In this document: positions 41,381-50,083 of the stretch, piece after piece
Layout: each line of letters opens with the position of its first letter
Position numbering within the stretch: the first letter of the stretch is position 1
Origin: a virus
Virus record (IMG/VR): IMGVR_UViG_3300023082_000010
Coordinates: 1 to 64,000 of that record
Length of the DNA stretch: 64,000 nucleotides
Reading direction: 5' to 3' (one strand)
Made by a program: the position numbers and the translations under genes
Notes under the pieces: generated by a model
The model's input: only the letters and a program-made list of their open reading frames with translations
Databases searched by the model: none
Told to the model about the DNA's origin: nothing

Positions 41381-43657
41381 TTATTCACGGCTTGGGAAGT
41401 TAACTTGAGCTTGTTCAAATGCACCAGTAAGTTGAGCTGTAAATGCTTCTGCCATAGCTTGTGCTTGAACTTCAATATCCATACCACCAAGGGTGGCTGC
41501 ATCAACATTGATTGAGATATCAAACTGATTGGTTTGTGTATTGTTGTTGGTGATTTGTTGATTAGCCTGAGACATGGCAGCAGATTTATTCATATCTGCC
41601 AACTCTTCTGGTGTAGTTGAGTTATACTGAGAGAGGTCTTGGAATGGCTGTCCTGAAGGAGTAACGTCTGGATTTCCGTAAAGCATAAGAGAAGCTTCTA
41701 TCGGATTTCTGTTATCAAATCCAAACCCTTGGTTCTTATAATTGTCGGAGATAATATCCCTTGTAGACAATGTACTCTTAAGCCTTTCACCAAGAGACTC
41801 CGCATCCATTGCTTCTTGTACAGCATTCCCTAAAGCAACACCATCAGGATCAGCTTGGATAGCCTTAAAGTTCTGGTAGGCTTGAGCATTACCCTCACGA
41901 TCTTGGTCAAACTTTGCAGGATTCTGATAGAAAGGGGATGTAGGGTCATCATAAATAGCCCGCCCACGAAGTTTAGCCACTCCAAGACCAACACCGATAT
42001 CTGTGATAGCATCACCAACAACAGCAGCAGGACTTGTATAGGTCATACCGAATGCTGTAGCTTTTTCAGTTTCTGAGCGTTTACCTTTTTCAGGTACAGT
42101 AGGAAGATCGCCATTTTTCCAGCGCTCAAGTGCTGCAATTCCATTTAAAATAGCTGCAATTTCTTGAGAAGTAGCTTTAAGTGTCGGCAAGAAATCAAAT
42201 TTAAGACCAGAAATATCAGTGAAGATTTGTTTAATTGCTTTCCAATCTTCTTGGAGTTGCTTAGTCTTACCTTCACCAAGCCAATTTGCCACAAGACTAT
42301 CTTTACCTTCCAAGGCACGTATGAAGGATTGTGGAAACAGTAGAAGATCATCAGCCCATTTTGTAGCGTTATTGAAGCCTTCTGCCAAGGTTTTAACTAA
42401 CCCACCAGACTCACTTAGTCCAGCGTTAAGGGTGCGGAAAATACGAGCAAAACCCTCTTCTACACCTGAGTTTGAAGCTACTACAGCAAGATCGTTTACA
42501 CTGTTCTGATATCGGGCTTGTTCGGCTTGGGATGCTGTAGAGGCTTTACCTAAAGCACCGCCCTCATTAGCCCGTTGCGAAGCTGTTGCACCGGCATATG
42601 TAAGAATCTCACTAGAAACACTTCCTTTCTTCATATCCGCAAGAAGTTTTTGGATAGCAGCTTGCCCAGTTAATCCACCTCCCTGACCTTTAGCTGCTAG
42701 TTGAGCTTGATAAGCTTGGGCAAAGAGAGCTGTACCACCCGGCAAAGCCTCACTTATTTGGCCGACCAACTCTTCAGATTGCAATTTTCCTTTACCGGCA
42801 ACTTGTGACAATGCCCTGAACAATCTATTTTGAGTAGTCTTATCAAGTTTGTTTACACGGGCAAGCTCTGCAAAACCAGAGAATACTTTCTGACTTTCTT
42901 TAATACTAACACCAGAACCTGTCAATCCGGAAATAAGCTTGTTGTAATCACCGGAAGCGTCTAGGTAGTTAAACCCAATACGTTGACCTTCACCTCTCAA
43001 ATACTGAAAAGAGTTACTACCTTCTTGAGCAGTACCACCAGCTTGTTGTACCACAGCTTGAGATTGTAGCTGAGCACTAACCACTTGCTGGTTACGTTGG
43101 TTGAGCTGTGACAGACCATAGCCGCCGAGGGCCAACCCCAAGGCTGGAGCATAAAGGCGAGACAATCCACCAGCAATACCACCTGCTGCAACAGCAGACC
43201 TTCGTGGAATACCCCTTTCTGCTTCAGCCAATCCTTGTCCTGCAACACGAGGACGCAGCACCGAAGCAGCGGAAGCAACCTTAGTAGCCGCAACCATCGC
43301 TGCAATCATTGACGCGTTAAGATGAGACTGATCAACATTGAACTTTGCAATATGAAATGTTGTTCTTGTAGATGCAATATCTAAAGCTGTACCTAGTGCA
43401 ATATTCAAGGCTGTCTGATTTACATCAAACTTGCCTATATTGAATACCGACTTAAGGCTTGCAATTTCTAAAGCTTTGGCAAGTTCAGCTTCAAGCTTTG
43501 TCTGGTTGACATTGAATCGACCAAGTCGAAAACCACTAGCCCTACCACCTAAACCGTTTAGTCGAGCTTCTAAACCATCAAGAGTTGCATCAACTTTCTT
43601 TACAGAAGCTTTATCAATCTTGATGGAAAACTCTGAAAAGTATTCTGAAATCTTGAT
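41381..43657 (-). CDS. Tape measure protein, no canonical start codon
   Basis: About 758 residues if translation starts at the ATC at 43657, or 756 from ATT at 43651. The frame is open from a TAA at 43664-43666, and the N-terminal region (SEYFSEFSIKIDKASVKKVD) is typical for tape measures, yet there is no ATG, GTG or TTG until TTG at 43408. GGGAG (43667-43671) lies at suitable spacing before ATC. Three 29-residue repeats follow (RFNVNQTKLE, KFDVNQTALN, KFNVDQSHLN). The rest has Gly/Ala-rich helices and a hydrophobic block (about 143-162). It sets tail length and helps DNA delivery. Confidence 0.82.
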   Translation of the reverse strand: MKISEYFSEFSIKIDKASVKKVDATLDGLEARLNGLGGRASGFRLGRFNVNQTKLEAELAKALEIASLKSVFNIGKFDVNQTALNIALGTALDIASTRTTFHIAKFNVDQSHLNASMIAAMVAATKVASAASVLRPRVAGQGLAEAERGIPRRSAVAAGGIAGGLSRLYAPALGLALGGYGLSQLNQRNQQVVSAQLQSQAVVQQAGGTAQEGSNSFQYLRGEGQRIGFNYLDASGDYNKLISGLTGSGVSIKESQKVFSGFAELARVNKLDKTTQNRLFRALSQVAGKGKLQSEELVGQISEALPGGTALFAQAYQAQLAAKGQGGGLTGQAAIQKLLADMKKGSVSSEILTYAGATASQRANEGGALGKASTASQAEQARYQNSVNDLAVVASNSGVEEGFARIFRTLNAGLSESGGLVKTLAEGFNNATKWADDLLLFPQSFIRALEGKDSLVANWLGEGKTKQLQEDWKAIKQIFTDISGLKFDFLPTLKATSQEIAAILNGIAALERWKNGDLPTVPEKGKRSETEKATAFGMTYTSPAAVVGDAITDIGVGLGVAKLRGRAIYDDPTSPFYQNPAKFDQDREGNAQAYQNFKAIQADPDGVALGNAVQEAMDAESLGERLKSTLSTRDIISDNYKNQGFGFDNRNPIEASLMLYGNPDVTPSGQPFQDLSQYNSTTPEELADMNKSAAMSQANQQITNNNTQTNQFDISINVDAATLGGMDIEVQAQAMAEAFTAQLTGAFEQAQVNFPSRE

Positions 43658-43672
43658 AGTATATTACTCCCG

Positions 43673-44223
43673 CTATTTCTTAGTATTCTTAGCTCGAATA
43701 TCAGCTTGTTCTTTTTGTGCATCATACATATCAAGCATTTCAATTGTATTGAACAAAGTTCTTACACTATATCTATCAGATAAAAACTTGGCTGCAAAAT
43801 CAAATCCACCTTTTGGGTGTGTTGCTATGCGATAGATATAGAATGAACCTGAAAACTTATCTTGTATTTCTTTATCTACACTTGATACAGCCGCTAAAGA
43901 TTTTTCTTTTACTCTTCTGTAGCGGGTGCCTGAAAAAAATCAGGGAAGTTCCAAGTAATAACTTTCTGGTACAAGTCAGACAGATGCTTATACTTACGAG
44001 AGAACACAGCATCAAAGCGCTTCTCTGTAATCATCTGATTGTCTTTAGAAACATAGTTACAGATAACTTGTTTACGCATTGCAAGGTTATCTTTACCACT
44101 GTCCAACTCTTCTTGAAATTGCTCAAGAAATTGTAAACCTTTGGTAGTTGGCATAGCACTTACGAGGTACTGAACGCCATCAACTTCAATTTCAGTCTGT
44201 TCTAGGATTTCTAGAGTAGCCAT
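43673..44223 (-). CDS. Tail assembly chaperone, -1 frameshift product (gpGT-like)
   Basis: The codons GAT TTT TTT CAG near the end of the short form contain the heptamer T-TTT-TTT (seven T, 43933-43939 on the plus strand as A). A -1 slip reads TCA GGC ACC and continues for 79 codons (including YRIATHPKGGFDFAAKFLSD and TIEMLDMYDAQKEQADIRAK) to a TAG at 43673. The fused protein is about 183 residues. The extension has no start codon of its own at the right place and is protein-like, as expected from programmed frameshifting. Confidence 0.78.
43909..44223 (-). CDS. Tail assembly chaperone, short form (gpG-like)
   Basis: A 104-residue product starting MATLEILEQTEIEVDGVQYL. Position immediately upstream of the tape measure, acidic helical composition and a slippery sequence near its 3' end identify it as the first tail assembly chaperone, which coats the tape measure during tube polymerisation and is absent from the virion. 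Confidence 0.78.
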   Translation of the reverse strand: MATLEILEQTEIEVDGVQYLVSAMPTTKGLQFLEQFQEELDSGKDNLAMRKQVICNYVSKDNQMITEKRFDAVFSRKYKHLSDLYQKVITWNFPDFFQAPATEE

Positions 44224-44236
44224 GTTAATCCTTTAG

Positions 44237-44734
44237 TTAAAATAGGTCGTTTATAAAGCTTGAAGCTTCATCCAACAAACCATCAAGTAGGTTAGTAGAA
44301 GCTCTTGCATTACCAGCCAAGGTATAGCTTCCTGTCTTTTGCAGGAACAATTCCCATGTGCGAAACTCAAACTGTCCCGAGAATGTTGTAACTGGATAGC
44401 TAGTGAGATATGCTTCATCTGATGAGAACACACTCTTACCAGACTTATCTTTGAGAATCACCGAGATTCTACCTGTACTATATTCCAAATCCTGTTCGTG
44501 AATAGAGGACAACACCTCATTACTTTGAGATGTTTGCAGAACTGGGAATGTAATAGTGGCAGAAGTATCTGTATTTTTAACTCGTGTGTTTTTACCACGA
44601 ATTCCACGAATAGATGTGAATCCTTTCACTGAGCGAGCAATACTAATCCTCTCCCATCCCGTGATTGTATATCCTGCTATCACAAGTTGGATATCCTTTG
44701 GACTATAGCTGTTTACTGTAAATCCATTAGCCAT
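44237..44734 (-). CDS. Tail tube-like protein 3 (DUF3277-like)
   Basis: A 165-residue product starting MANGFTVNSYSPKDIQLVIA. The pattern YSPKD.QLVI.G....G....I.R, then TDTSATITFPVLQTSQSNEV, and a final FRTWELFL is shared with the next two genes and with DUF3277-type tube proteins. It may be the tube initiator or terminator, or a tube variant. Overlaps its upstream neighbour by 8 bp. Confidence 0.65.
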   Translation of the reverse strand: MANGFTVNSYSPKDIQLVIAGYTITGWERISIARSVKGFTSIRGIRGKNTRVKNTDTSATITFPVLQTSQSNEVLSSIHEQDLEYSTGRISVILKDKSGKSVFSSDEAYLTSYPVTTFSGQFEFRTWELFLQKTGSYTLAGNARASTNLLDGLLDEASSFINDLF

Positions 44735-45236
44735 TTAAGACATCCTCAACAATAGGAAGGGCTGAAGATGCAAGGTTAACCAAATCATTTAAGATGGAAG
44801 ATGCATCACCATTACCACCAATATTGATAACTGCCTGAGATGATCTAATCACCCATGTACGAGCTTCAAAACTATCACTCTTGACAATAGGTGGAACAGA
44901 TTCAATCCAACTTGTGGTTGAGAAGAATAAGTCAGAGCCACTACCATCTTTGATGAAGGTTGGAAACTTACCTCTCTGAGTGACCTCGTCCAACAACCAA
45001 AGCTTGGTTAGCACATCGTTGGAGTCGCTACCACTATAAAGAGTTAAGGCAATTGTGTAAGTTTGGTCACTATTGTAAAGTCTTGCTACAGTTCCATCTG
45101 GAGTCTTGACGGTTGTAAAAGGATTAATATCTTTAGTTATAGATATGAAAGTTCCTTTAGCAAAACCGTCAAGAGGGATACCAAATACTAGAAATGTACA
45201 GTCTTCAGGAATGTAAGTTGCAAGATTGTTAGCCAT
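44727..45236 (-). CDS. Tail tube-like protein 2 (DUF3277-like)
   Basis: A 169-residue product starting MANNLATYIPEDCTFLVFGI. AAGGA lies seven bases before the ATG at 45236; the ATG at 45242 is too close to it. It shares IPEDCTFLVFG, YTIALTLYSGSDSNDVL and FEARTWVIRSS with the neighbouring tube-like products. Confidence 0.65.
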   Translation of the reverse strand: MANNLATYIPEDCTFLVFGIPLDGFAKGTFISITKDINPFTTVKTPDGTVARLYNSDQTYTIALTLYSGSDSNDVLTKLWLLDEVTQRGKFPTFIKDGSGSDLFFSTTSWIESVPPIVKSDSFEARTWVIRSSQAVINIGGNGDASSILNDLVNLASSALPIVEDVLNG

Positions 45237-45251
45237 AATCATTCCTTGTTA

Positions 45252-45272
45252 AAGGGCAGAAATTCTGCCCTT
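45252..45272. other. Perfect hairpin between tube-like genes
   Basis: A 9-bp perfect inverted repeat AAGGGCAGA/TCTGCCCTT with loop AAT, in the 45237-45284 gap. Only a weak U-rich flank follows on the minus strand, so it may be an attenuator or an mRNA end protector that keeps tube 1 mRNA in excess. Confidence 0.6.
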
Positions 45273-45284
45273 ATTGTACATTTC

Positions 45285-45815
45285 TTAAGTCAACTGCCAA
45301 CGAGTATCAACCTCAGCACCCAATGCATTCATAGCTTGAACTTCGGAAGCAGAGAATAGAGTGTTAGAGCCAATATTAGCACTCAAGCTAACAGCTTGGA
45401 TTACCCAGTCACGAGTCTCAGTAGTTGTACTGAAAGTGGTATCTGGGTTAGTAGCAATAAATGCTTGGTTAGAAGACCAAACACCAGTGCCTGACAAGTC
45501 GCGGATGGTGATTGCAAAAACGAATTTGTTGCCAGTATCATCTTCTTCATCAGCACGTTGTAGAGCTTGCAACACAGCATTCGATGCACTATGTTGAAAC
45601 AAAGTTAGTGTAATGGTAGAAGCTTTATTACGACGCTTGGTACGACCTGTACTCAAATCTGCCGCAACATACAGCTCTGAAGCTGGCGTAATACGGGAGA
45701 TGGATAAAAATGTACCATCGGCCATTCCTGTAAGGGTATGTACGAAATCACCCTTACTAATAACAATGACCATACTTTCTGGGCTGTAACTGCCCAGCAG
45801 AGAATCCGAAGCCAT
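45285..45815 (-). CDS. Tail tube-like protein 1 (DUF3277-like)
   Basis: A 176-residue product starting MASDSLLGSYSPESMVIVIS. It directly follows the sheath gene, the usual place for the main tube protein. KASTITLTLFQHSASNAVLQ and ETRDWVIQAVSL match the other two copies. A hairpin separates it from the next gene, so it is my first candidate for the major tube subunit. Confidence 0.7.
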   Translation of the reverse strand: MASDSLLGSYSPESMVIVISKGDFVHTLTGMADGTFLSISRITPASELYVAADLSTGRTKRRNKASTITLTLFQHSASNAVLQALQRADEEDDTGNKFVFAITIRDLSGTGVWSSNQAFIATNPDTTFSTTTETRDWVIQAVSLSANIGSNTLFSASEVQAMNALGAEVDTRWQLT

Positions 45816-45832
45816 ATTAATAACCTCCTAGG

Positions 45833-47116
45833 TTATACAGAAAGGAAGCCATTTACGATGACTTTGCGAATGGACCCGGCCAGACGTGCCCGGAATACGA
45901 AAACACCAGCTGTACGAGCAGCACGAAGTGTTACTGGGATGTCCAATACATCAGGTGTAGTTACAGTCCAACCACGAGCAATCAAGCCATTAGCTTCTGC
46001 TTGAGAGAGTACGGAACGAATTTCATTTTCAATGATAACCAAACCTTGGTTTGTCATTGGGATTTTCAAAGTGTTGATCAGGCGGAAGTAGATTTGCTCT
46101 TGCAGACGAGCATAAAGCCAGTCCACTCCAATCGTTTCGTCAATCGGTGTACCATCAAACATGTTACCATCTTGCATCACGTTGACACCACCAACAGCGG
46201 TGTACATGTTCATGTTCTTGGCACGAAGATTTGCACGAGCAGTGTCGCTAATGTTGCTGACAGTTACGCCAGATACACGTTTGAAATCCCAGTCGTTGCT
46301 GCCCGGAGTATAGGCAAGTTGAGCCCCCATCCAAGCTGCTTCAGGGTACTCAGTGTCGGCAGTAGGCAGATAGACGCCATAGGTGCGAGACGCGCTAGCA
46401 GCACTCAAAACAGCGGCAATATCGGTTGTTCCTGTGGTGATTACAGCAGGGTCTTGACTAGATGTACCGAAGATTTTACGGCGACTTGCAACAGCATTAC
46501 TAAGAGCTACCACCTCAGCTTGAACATGGGTATCAGCAACTACTGCATACCAAGTGTTGTTAACTTGAGCAACGGCGTCCAAAGCATCAGCCATAGCTTC
46601 AGTTGACGCAACGTTGGTCTGAGTAAGGTTTGAGCTGCCAGTTACGCTCCAGTTGGAACCGGGAGTGGTTGGTGCCACAGTGAGGCTAGTTGTACCAGAA
46701 AGAGTAATGCCTGCTGGTGTACCAATTGCAGCTTTCAAGCCAGTAACGATGCTAGTGGCAGTAGCACCAGTCCCAGAAGTGAAGGTGTACGGAACACCAT
46801 TGACTGTGACAGTGTAGACAGTTGCATCTGCTACAGTTGGCACCAGTGTAGCACTATCAATCTGGCGACGACCAATTACGATACTTGGTGGGACAGCGCC
46901 AACAGCGCTTTGACCAAATTCTTTCTGAGCGATGATGTAAGCTTTGTCGGTAGCATTAAAGTCTTCTGCAACAGCATCCATGTCACCATAGACACGGGCA
47001 CGTTCAGGGAAATTAGTGAAGGATGCCAGAATCAGGGGGATATTGAAACTAGCTGTGCTAACAGCGGTACTCTCCCGGCTAATCGTAATTTGTACTACGT
47101 TATCAATCTCACTCAT
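45833..47116 (-). CDS. Tail sheath protein (DUF3383 family)
   Basis: A 427-residue contractile sheath subunit. The N-terminus (VVQITISRESTAVSTASFNI, ARVYGDMDAVAEDF) and C-terminus (FRARLAGSIRKVIVNGFLSV) fit DUF3383 sheaths. An insert domain with YTVTVNGVPYTFTSGTGATA lies at about 90-160. Its presence shows a myovirus. A GIY-YIG gene overlaps its start by 4 bp. Confidence 0.88.
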   Translation of the reverse strand: MSEIDNVVQITISRESTAVSTASFNIPLILASFTNFPERARVYGDMDAVAEDFNATDKAYIIAQKEFGQSAVGAVPPSIVIGRRQIDSATLVPTVADATVYTVTVNGVPYTFTSGTGATATSIVTGLKAAIGTPAGITLSGTTSLTVAPTTPGSNWSVTGSSNLTQTNVASTEAMADALDAVAQVNNTWYAVVADTHVQAEVVALSNAVASRRKIFGTSSQDPAVITTGTTDIAAVLSAASASRTYGVYLPTADTEYPEAAWMGAQLAYTPGSNDWDFKRVSGVTVSNISDTARANLRAKNMNMYTAVGGVNVMQDGNMFDGTPIDETIGVDWLYARLQEQIYFRLINTLKIPMTNQGLVIIENEIRSVLSQAEANGLIARGWTVTTPDVLDIPVTLRAARTAGVFVFRARLAGSIRKVIVNGFLSV

Positions 47117-47898
47117 TGGTAAGGCCTCTTGCTGATTTCATAAGAATATTCATAGGTAAATCCTTCTTTGTTTTCATTTAAATTGTTAGAGATTTTACTT
47201 CTAGAAATACCTGTCTGTTTTGAGGCGCTTAGTATGGAGTCATAAACAATATTATCTATTTTAAACTTCCACTTACCAACTCTAGAATTCTTATTTTTAA
47301 TGCTTATATCTTCTTCTACCAAACCTAGTGATATATGGAGATATAAAAGCTCGGGATCTTCATTTAAAGCTTCTGCTGCTTCTCGTAAAGTATTAAACCA
47401 AATACCTCTTACATACTGAGGAGCATCATATACAGACCCTTTTCTTGGATTAGATACTTCACCTAATATCCCTTGCCTTTTTCTGTTATGGAAGGTTACA
47501 GCAGCCATGCCAAGAGAAGCTAAGGCCACTCTTCTATTAGGAAACCAGAAACCTGATACAAATACTGGTTCATCATCAGACCTAGATGCAACTTTATGGC
47601 CTGTTCCACCAGCACCACCCGGCTTGATGTTGTAACCATTTTCCACTGTATTAAAAGCTGAAATGGCTTTTACTTCTAGATCATAAATATATTCTTTTGA
47701 GCCAACACATAACACATCAAAACTGAAATTCTCCGGGCCGTATTTATTTACAGCCTTTTTAATGATTGAATTTTTATTTTGATTAGGGTTGTAGAAGTGT
47801 TGTTTCTTTCGTGCGCTTAAGTTCTTAGTAACACCAATGTATAGCTTTCCATTTACCAAATTCGTAATCTTATAAAGATAGTGAACAATTTCTTTCAT
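47113..47898 (-). CDS. GIY-YIG homing endonuclease
   Basis: A 261-residue free-standing nuclease. The GIY-YIG domain is clear: YLYKITNLVNGKLYIGVTKN, catalytic Arg in LSARKKQH, and Glu in YDLEVKAI (about residues 7-80). NUMOD-like DNA-binding repeats follow (LASLGMAAVTFHNRKR; LREAAEALNEDPELLYLHIS; ILSASKQTGISRSKISNNLN). The gene is A+T-rich compared with the sheath gene and sits just before it, so its target may be in the sheath or neck genes of related phages. Confidence 0.9.
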   Translation of the reverse strand: MKEIVHYLYKITNLVNGKLYIGVTKNLSARKKQHFYNPNQNKNSIIKKAVNKYGPENFSFDVLCVGSKEYIYDLEVKAISAFNTVENGYNIKPGGAGGTGHKVASRSDDEPVFVSGFWFPNRRVALASLGMAAVTFHNRKRQGILGEVSNPRKGSVYDAPQYVRGIWFNTLREAAEALNEDPELLYLHISLGLVEEDISIKNKNSRVGKWKFKIDNIVYDSILSASKQTGISRSKISNNLNENKEGFTYEYSYEISKRPYQ

Positions 47899-47913
47899 TT
47901 ACTACCTCTATGT

Positions 47914-48456
47914 TTATATTACGGGGATTGGGCCTTCCGGCACTCTGAAAATTGTATCTGCTGTTACATCTTCAACTACTACGGCTTCTATCAAATCAAC
48001 TACATCTTGCGTCAGTGCAATATAAGAGAAGGTGACATCCATGTTATGATATTCAACCCACTTAGTATCTCTTTTCTGTGGAGCACGTCTCACATTACTT
48101 TTTCGCATAATACCAAGTTTGTTTCTTTTTAAATCTTCAAATACAAGATAGTTATTATTAATTCTTTGATTGAGGCTGTGTGACATGTCGCCACTTTGAC
48201 TACCAATAAAACTTAGTTGTACCAATACCTCATAAGCTACTTGAGTTGCTTGTCTGTTTTGGATGTCAAGCTTACTGGATGTTACGTGATGACCTTGTTG
48301 TGTAATACTTAAGATGTTTACAACAACATAGGATTCAGCAGGTTCAGATCCATTTGAGTTTGAGTGGATTACTGGTACTGTTGGATATTCTGATAAAGCT
48401 GTGATTACCACTTTGCGAATGTTTGTTCTAAGCTGAGTGAATAAATTACTTGCCAT
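47914..48456 (-). CDS. Tail terminator / neck protein
   Basis: A 180-residue product starting MASNLFTQLRTNIRKVVITA. Position between the connector genes and the sheath, together with the alternating strand-helix pattern (YEVLVQLSFIGSQSGDMSHS), fits a tail completion or terminator ring protein. One base overlap with the upstream gene. Confidence 0.65.
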   Translation of the reverse strand: MASNLFTQLRTNIRKVVITALSEYPTVPVIHSNSNGSEPAESYVVVNILSITQQGHHVTSSKLDIQNRQATQVAYEVLVQLSFIGSQSGDMSHSLNQRINNNYLVFEDLKRNKLGIMRKSNVRRAPQKRDTKWVEYHNMDVTFSYIALTQDVVDLIEAVVVEDVTADTIFRVPEGPIPVI

Positions 48457-48944
48457 TAAACACTCCCAACCCTTGAGCTAACATTTGCAATCAACTCACT
48501 GGTTTCAACCAAAGGATCATCAAACCCTTTGAGTTCAATTGTAAGGGGTGCGTTTCGTGGAGTATCCCAATCCAGCATCACTTTACGAAGAGTTCGTTCA
48601 AAGTTTTGACCAGCCTTGTTCAGTACAGTCATAACCTCTTTCCCGGAAGCTACAGCTTTAATCATATCCTTGAAATCATCTTTATTAGCACCGGCTTTCA
48701 ATGCACCCATAAGACCAGAAGTCATGAACGGTCTGGGTGGTGTAACAGAACCCGGAACTAGGGAGTTTTGACCGTTGATATGGCCTTCATTTGCCCATTG
48801 AGCTACCTGAGCGTAGGGAAGGTTATCATTGTCTGAACCATAGTTTTGACCAGCGAACCAACCAACATTTACAGGAGGGATGTTCTTTAGAAGGTCAGCT
48901 TTAAGTTTATCCCACACAGCTGTGTTTTTCTTTATAGTGGCCAT
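48456..48944 (-). CDS. Neck protein, gp10/gpG-like
   Basis: A 162-residue product. 'NVGWFAGQNYGSDNDNLPYA', 'VAQWANEGHING' and 'PPRPFMTSGL' match HK97 gp10-like / Mu gpG-type neck or tail-completion proteins ('V.G.....Y..G..vA.va..nEfG...iPaRpFl'). Confidence 0.75.
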   Translation of the reverse strand: MATIKKNTAVWDKLKADLLKNIPPVNVGWFAGQNYGSDNDNLPYAQVAQWANEGHINGQNSLVPGSVTPPRPFMTSGLMGALKAGANKDDFKDMIKAVASGKEVMTVLNKAGQNFERTLRKVMLDWDTPRNAPLTIELKGFDDPLVETSELIANVSSRVGSV

Positions 48945-48953
48945 GGGGAATCC

Positions 48954-49322
48954 TTAGTTTGGGGTGAGTTCTATGCGGACTAGCTTTGCCTCAAAATGGT
49001 CTTGCACACCCATTTTAAAATTCTGAACCGCACGAACCTCGTACAAATCACCATCCCACGTTACACGGTCGGCGTCATTTCCATTAGCGCCTTCTTTCTT
49101 TTGTCTGACCAAACTTGCGGTAAACAACCACATCCAACTTTTAGTTCTGTCACTCTCAGGGAGCATCATTACTTGATAGTCTGAGAAAGGGTGTACGTTG
49201 GCTTGAATAACTACCTGTTGTTCAGCACCTTCCACCCAATCTCCATCAACGAAAGCGCCTTGGGAGTGACGTAGAATTGTGACTGGTGTTTTTCTTACTA
49301 GGGAGAATTGTGCAATACTCAT
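48954..49322 (-). CDS. Head-closure / connector protein
   Basis: A 122-residue beta-rich product starting MSIAQFSLVRKTPVTILRHS. Size, composition (VIQANVHPFSDYQVMMLPES, YEVRAVQNFKMGVQDHFEAK) and position fit a head-closure ring (SPP1 gp16-like). ATGA overlap with the adaptor gene. Confidence 0.65.
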   Translation of the reverse strand: MSIAQFSLVRKTPVTILRHSQGAFVDGDWVEGAEQQVVIQANVHPFSDYQVMMLPESDRTKSWMWLFTASLVRQKKEGANGNDADRVTWDGDLYEVRAVQNFKMGVQDHFEAKLVRIELTPN

Positions 49323-49789
49323 AACCACTGACCGTTGGTATAATCATTGTAAAAATCATATGAAGTATTATTCCAAAATAAGTGGTTATATGGACAACCA
49401 GAAATCCTTGGTAAGCAAAGTCTCACAACATCCGGGTTAAGATTATTACGGAGCATATCCTGCCTAGAAATACCACCAGCATAAGGCATAGCTACAAAAA
49501 GGGAAGACTCACCACCACTAATCAAGTCACCCAAAGCGGCTGTATAAAGTGCTGCAAAATCATTCCAAACTTCATACTTACCCGCAGTTTCACGAGTAGG
49601 AGCTTTTGCAATTTGAAACCTTATTACTTTGGCAGCGGCGATTCCCGCTGACATCTCATCGTTAGGGTATTTATCTGCAAAATACTGATATGTGGCATCG
49701 TCAAGTATTTCAAAATCCTCAAAAACATCGCCTGTTATTAGTCTTAGGCGATCTATTACTGAGGTTGCGGGGTGTCCTGTATAAGCCAA
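49319..49789 (-). CDS. Head-tail adaptor protein
   Basis: A 156-residue, helical product starting MAYTGHPATSVIDRLRLITG. The opening 'VIDRLRLITGD....' and helical bundle fit head-tail adaptor (gp15/gp6-like) proteins located downstream of the capsid gene. Confidence 0.7.
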   Translation of the reverse strand: MAYTGHPATSVIDRLRLITGDVFEDFEILDDATYQYFADKYPNDEMSAGIAAAKVIRFQIAKAPTRETAGKYEVWNDFAALYTAALGDLISGGESSLFVAMPYAGGISRQDMLRNNLNPDVVRLCLPRISGCPYNHLFWNNTSYDFYNDYTNGQWL

Positions 49790-49828
49790 TGCTATCTCCT
49801 TATTCTACATAAGGCAGCAATGCCTTCA

Positions 49829-50026
49829 TTATTCTTGAAGAGCTTTAACAAGCTTGTTATAAGCTTCAGCTACATCTTTAATTGTAAGCTTGGATTCAAG
49901 ATCCAATTCTTCAATCTTACTAAAATCTCTAGCTTCACCACCCAAAGTATTTACATGGGCAACAAGCTTATCCATCATTTGACGATTACCAGAGCGCAAA
50001 TCATCTTGTGTAAATTCAAAACTCAT
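49829..50026 (-). CDS. Small head protein or hypothetical
   Basis: A 65-residue helical product starting MSFEFTQDDLRSGNRQMMDK. The ATG at 50026 follows AAAGGA at better spacing than the one at 50032. It lies between capsid and adaptor genes. Function unknown. Confidence 0.65.
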   Translation of the reverse strand: MSFEFTQDDLRSGNRQMMDKLVAHVNTLGGEARDFSKIEELDLESKLTIKDVAEAYNKLVKALQE

Positions 50027-50048
50027 ATTCATATCCTTTATTAAATGT

Positions 50049-50072
50049 AAGAGGGGCTTTTACACCCCTCTT
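50049..50072 (-). terminator. Hairpin after the capsid gene
   Basis: AAGAGGGG/CCCCTCTT 8-bp stem with an 8-nt loop; the minus strand continues ACATTTAATA. A weak U-tract suggests partial termination, keeping capsid mRNA above that of connector genes. Confidence 0.6.
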
Positions 50073-50083
50073 TAATCCAAGTC

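Noticed and set aside
46001-46606. Plus-strand open frame opposite the sheath gene
   Set aside because: Reverse shadow of a well-supported gene; no independent signal.
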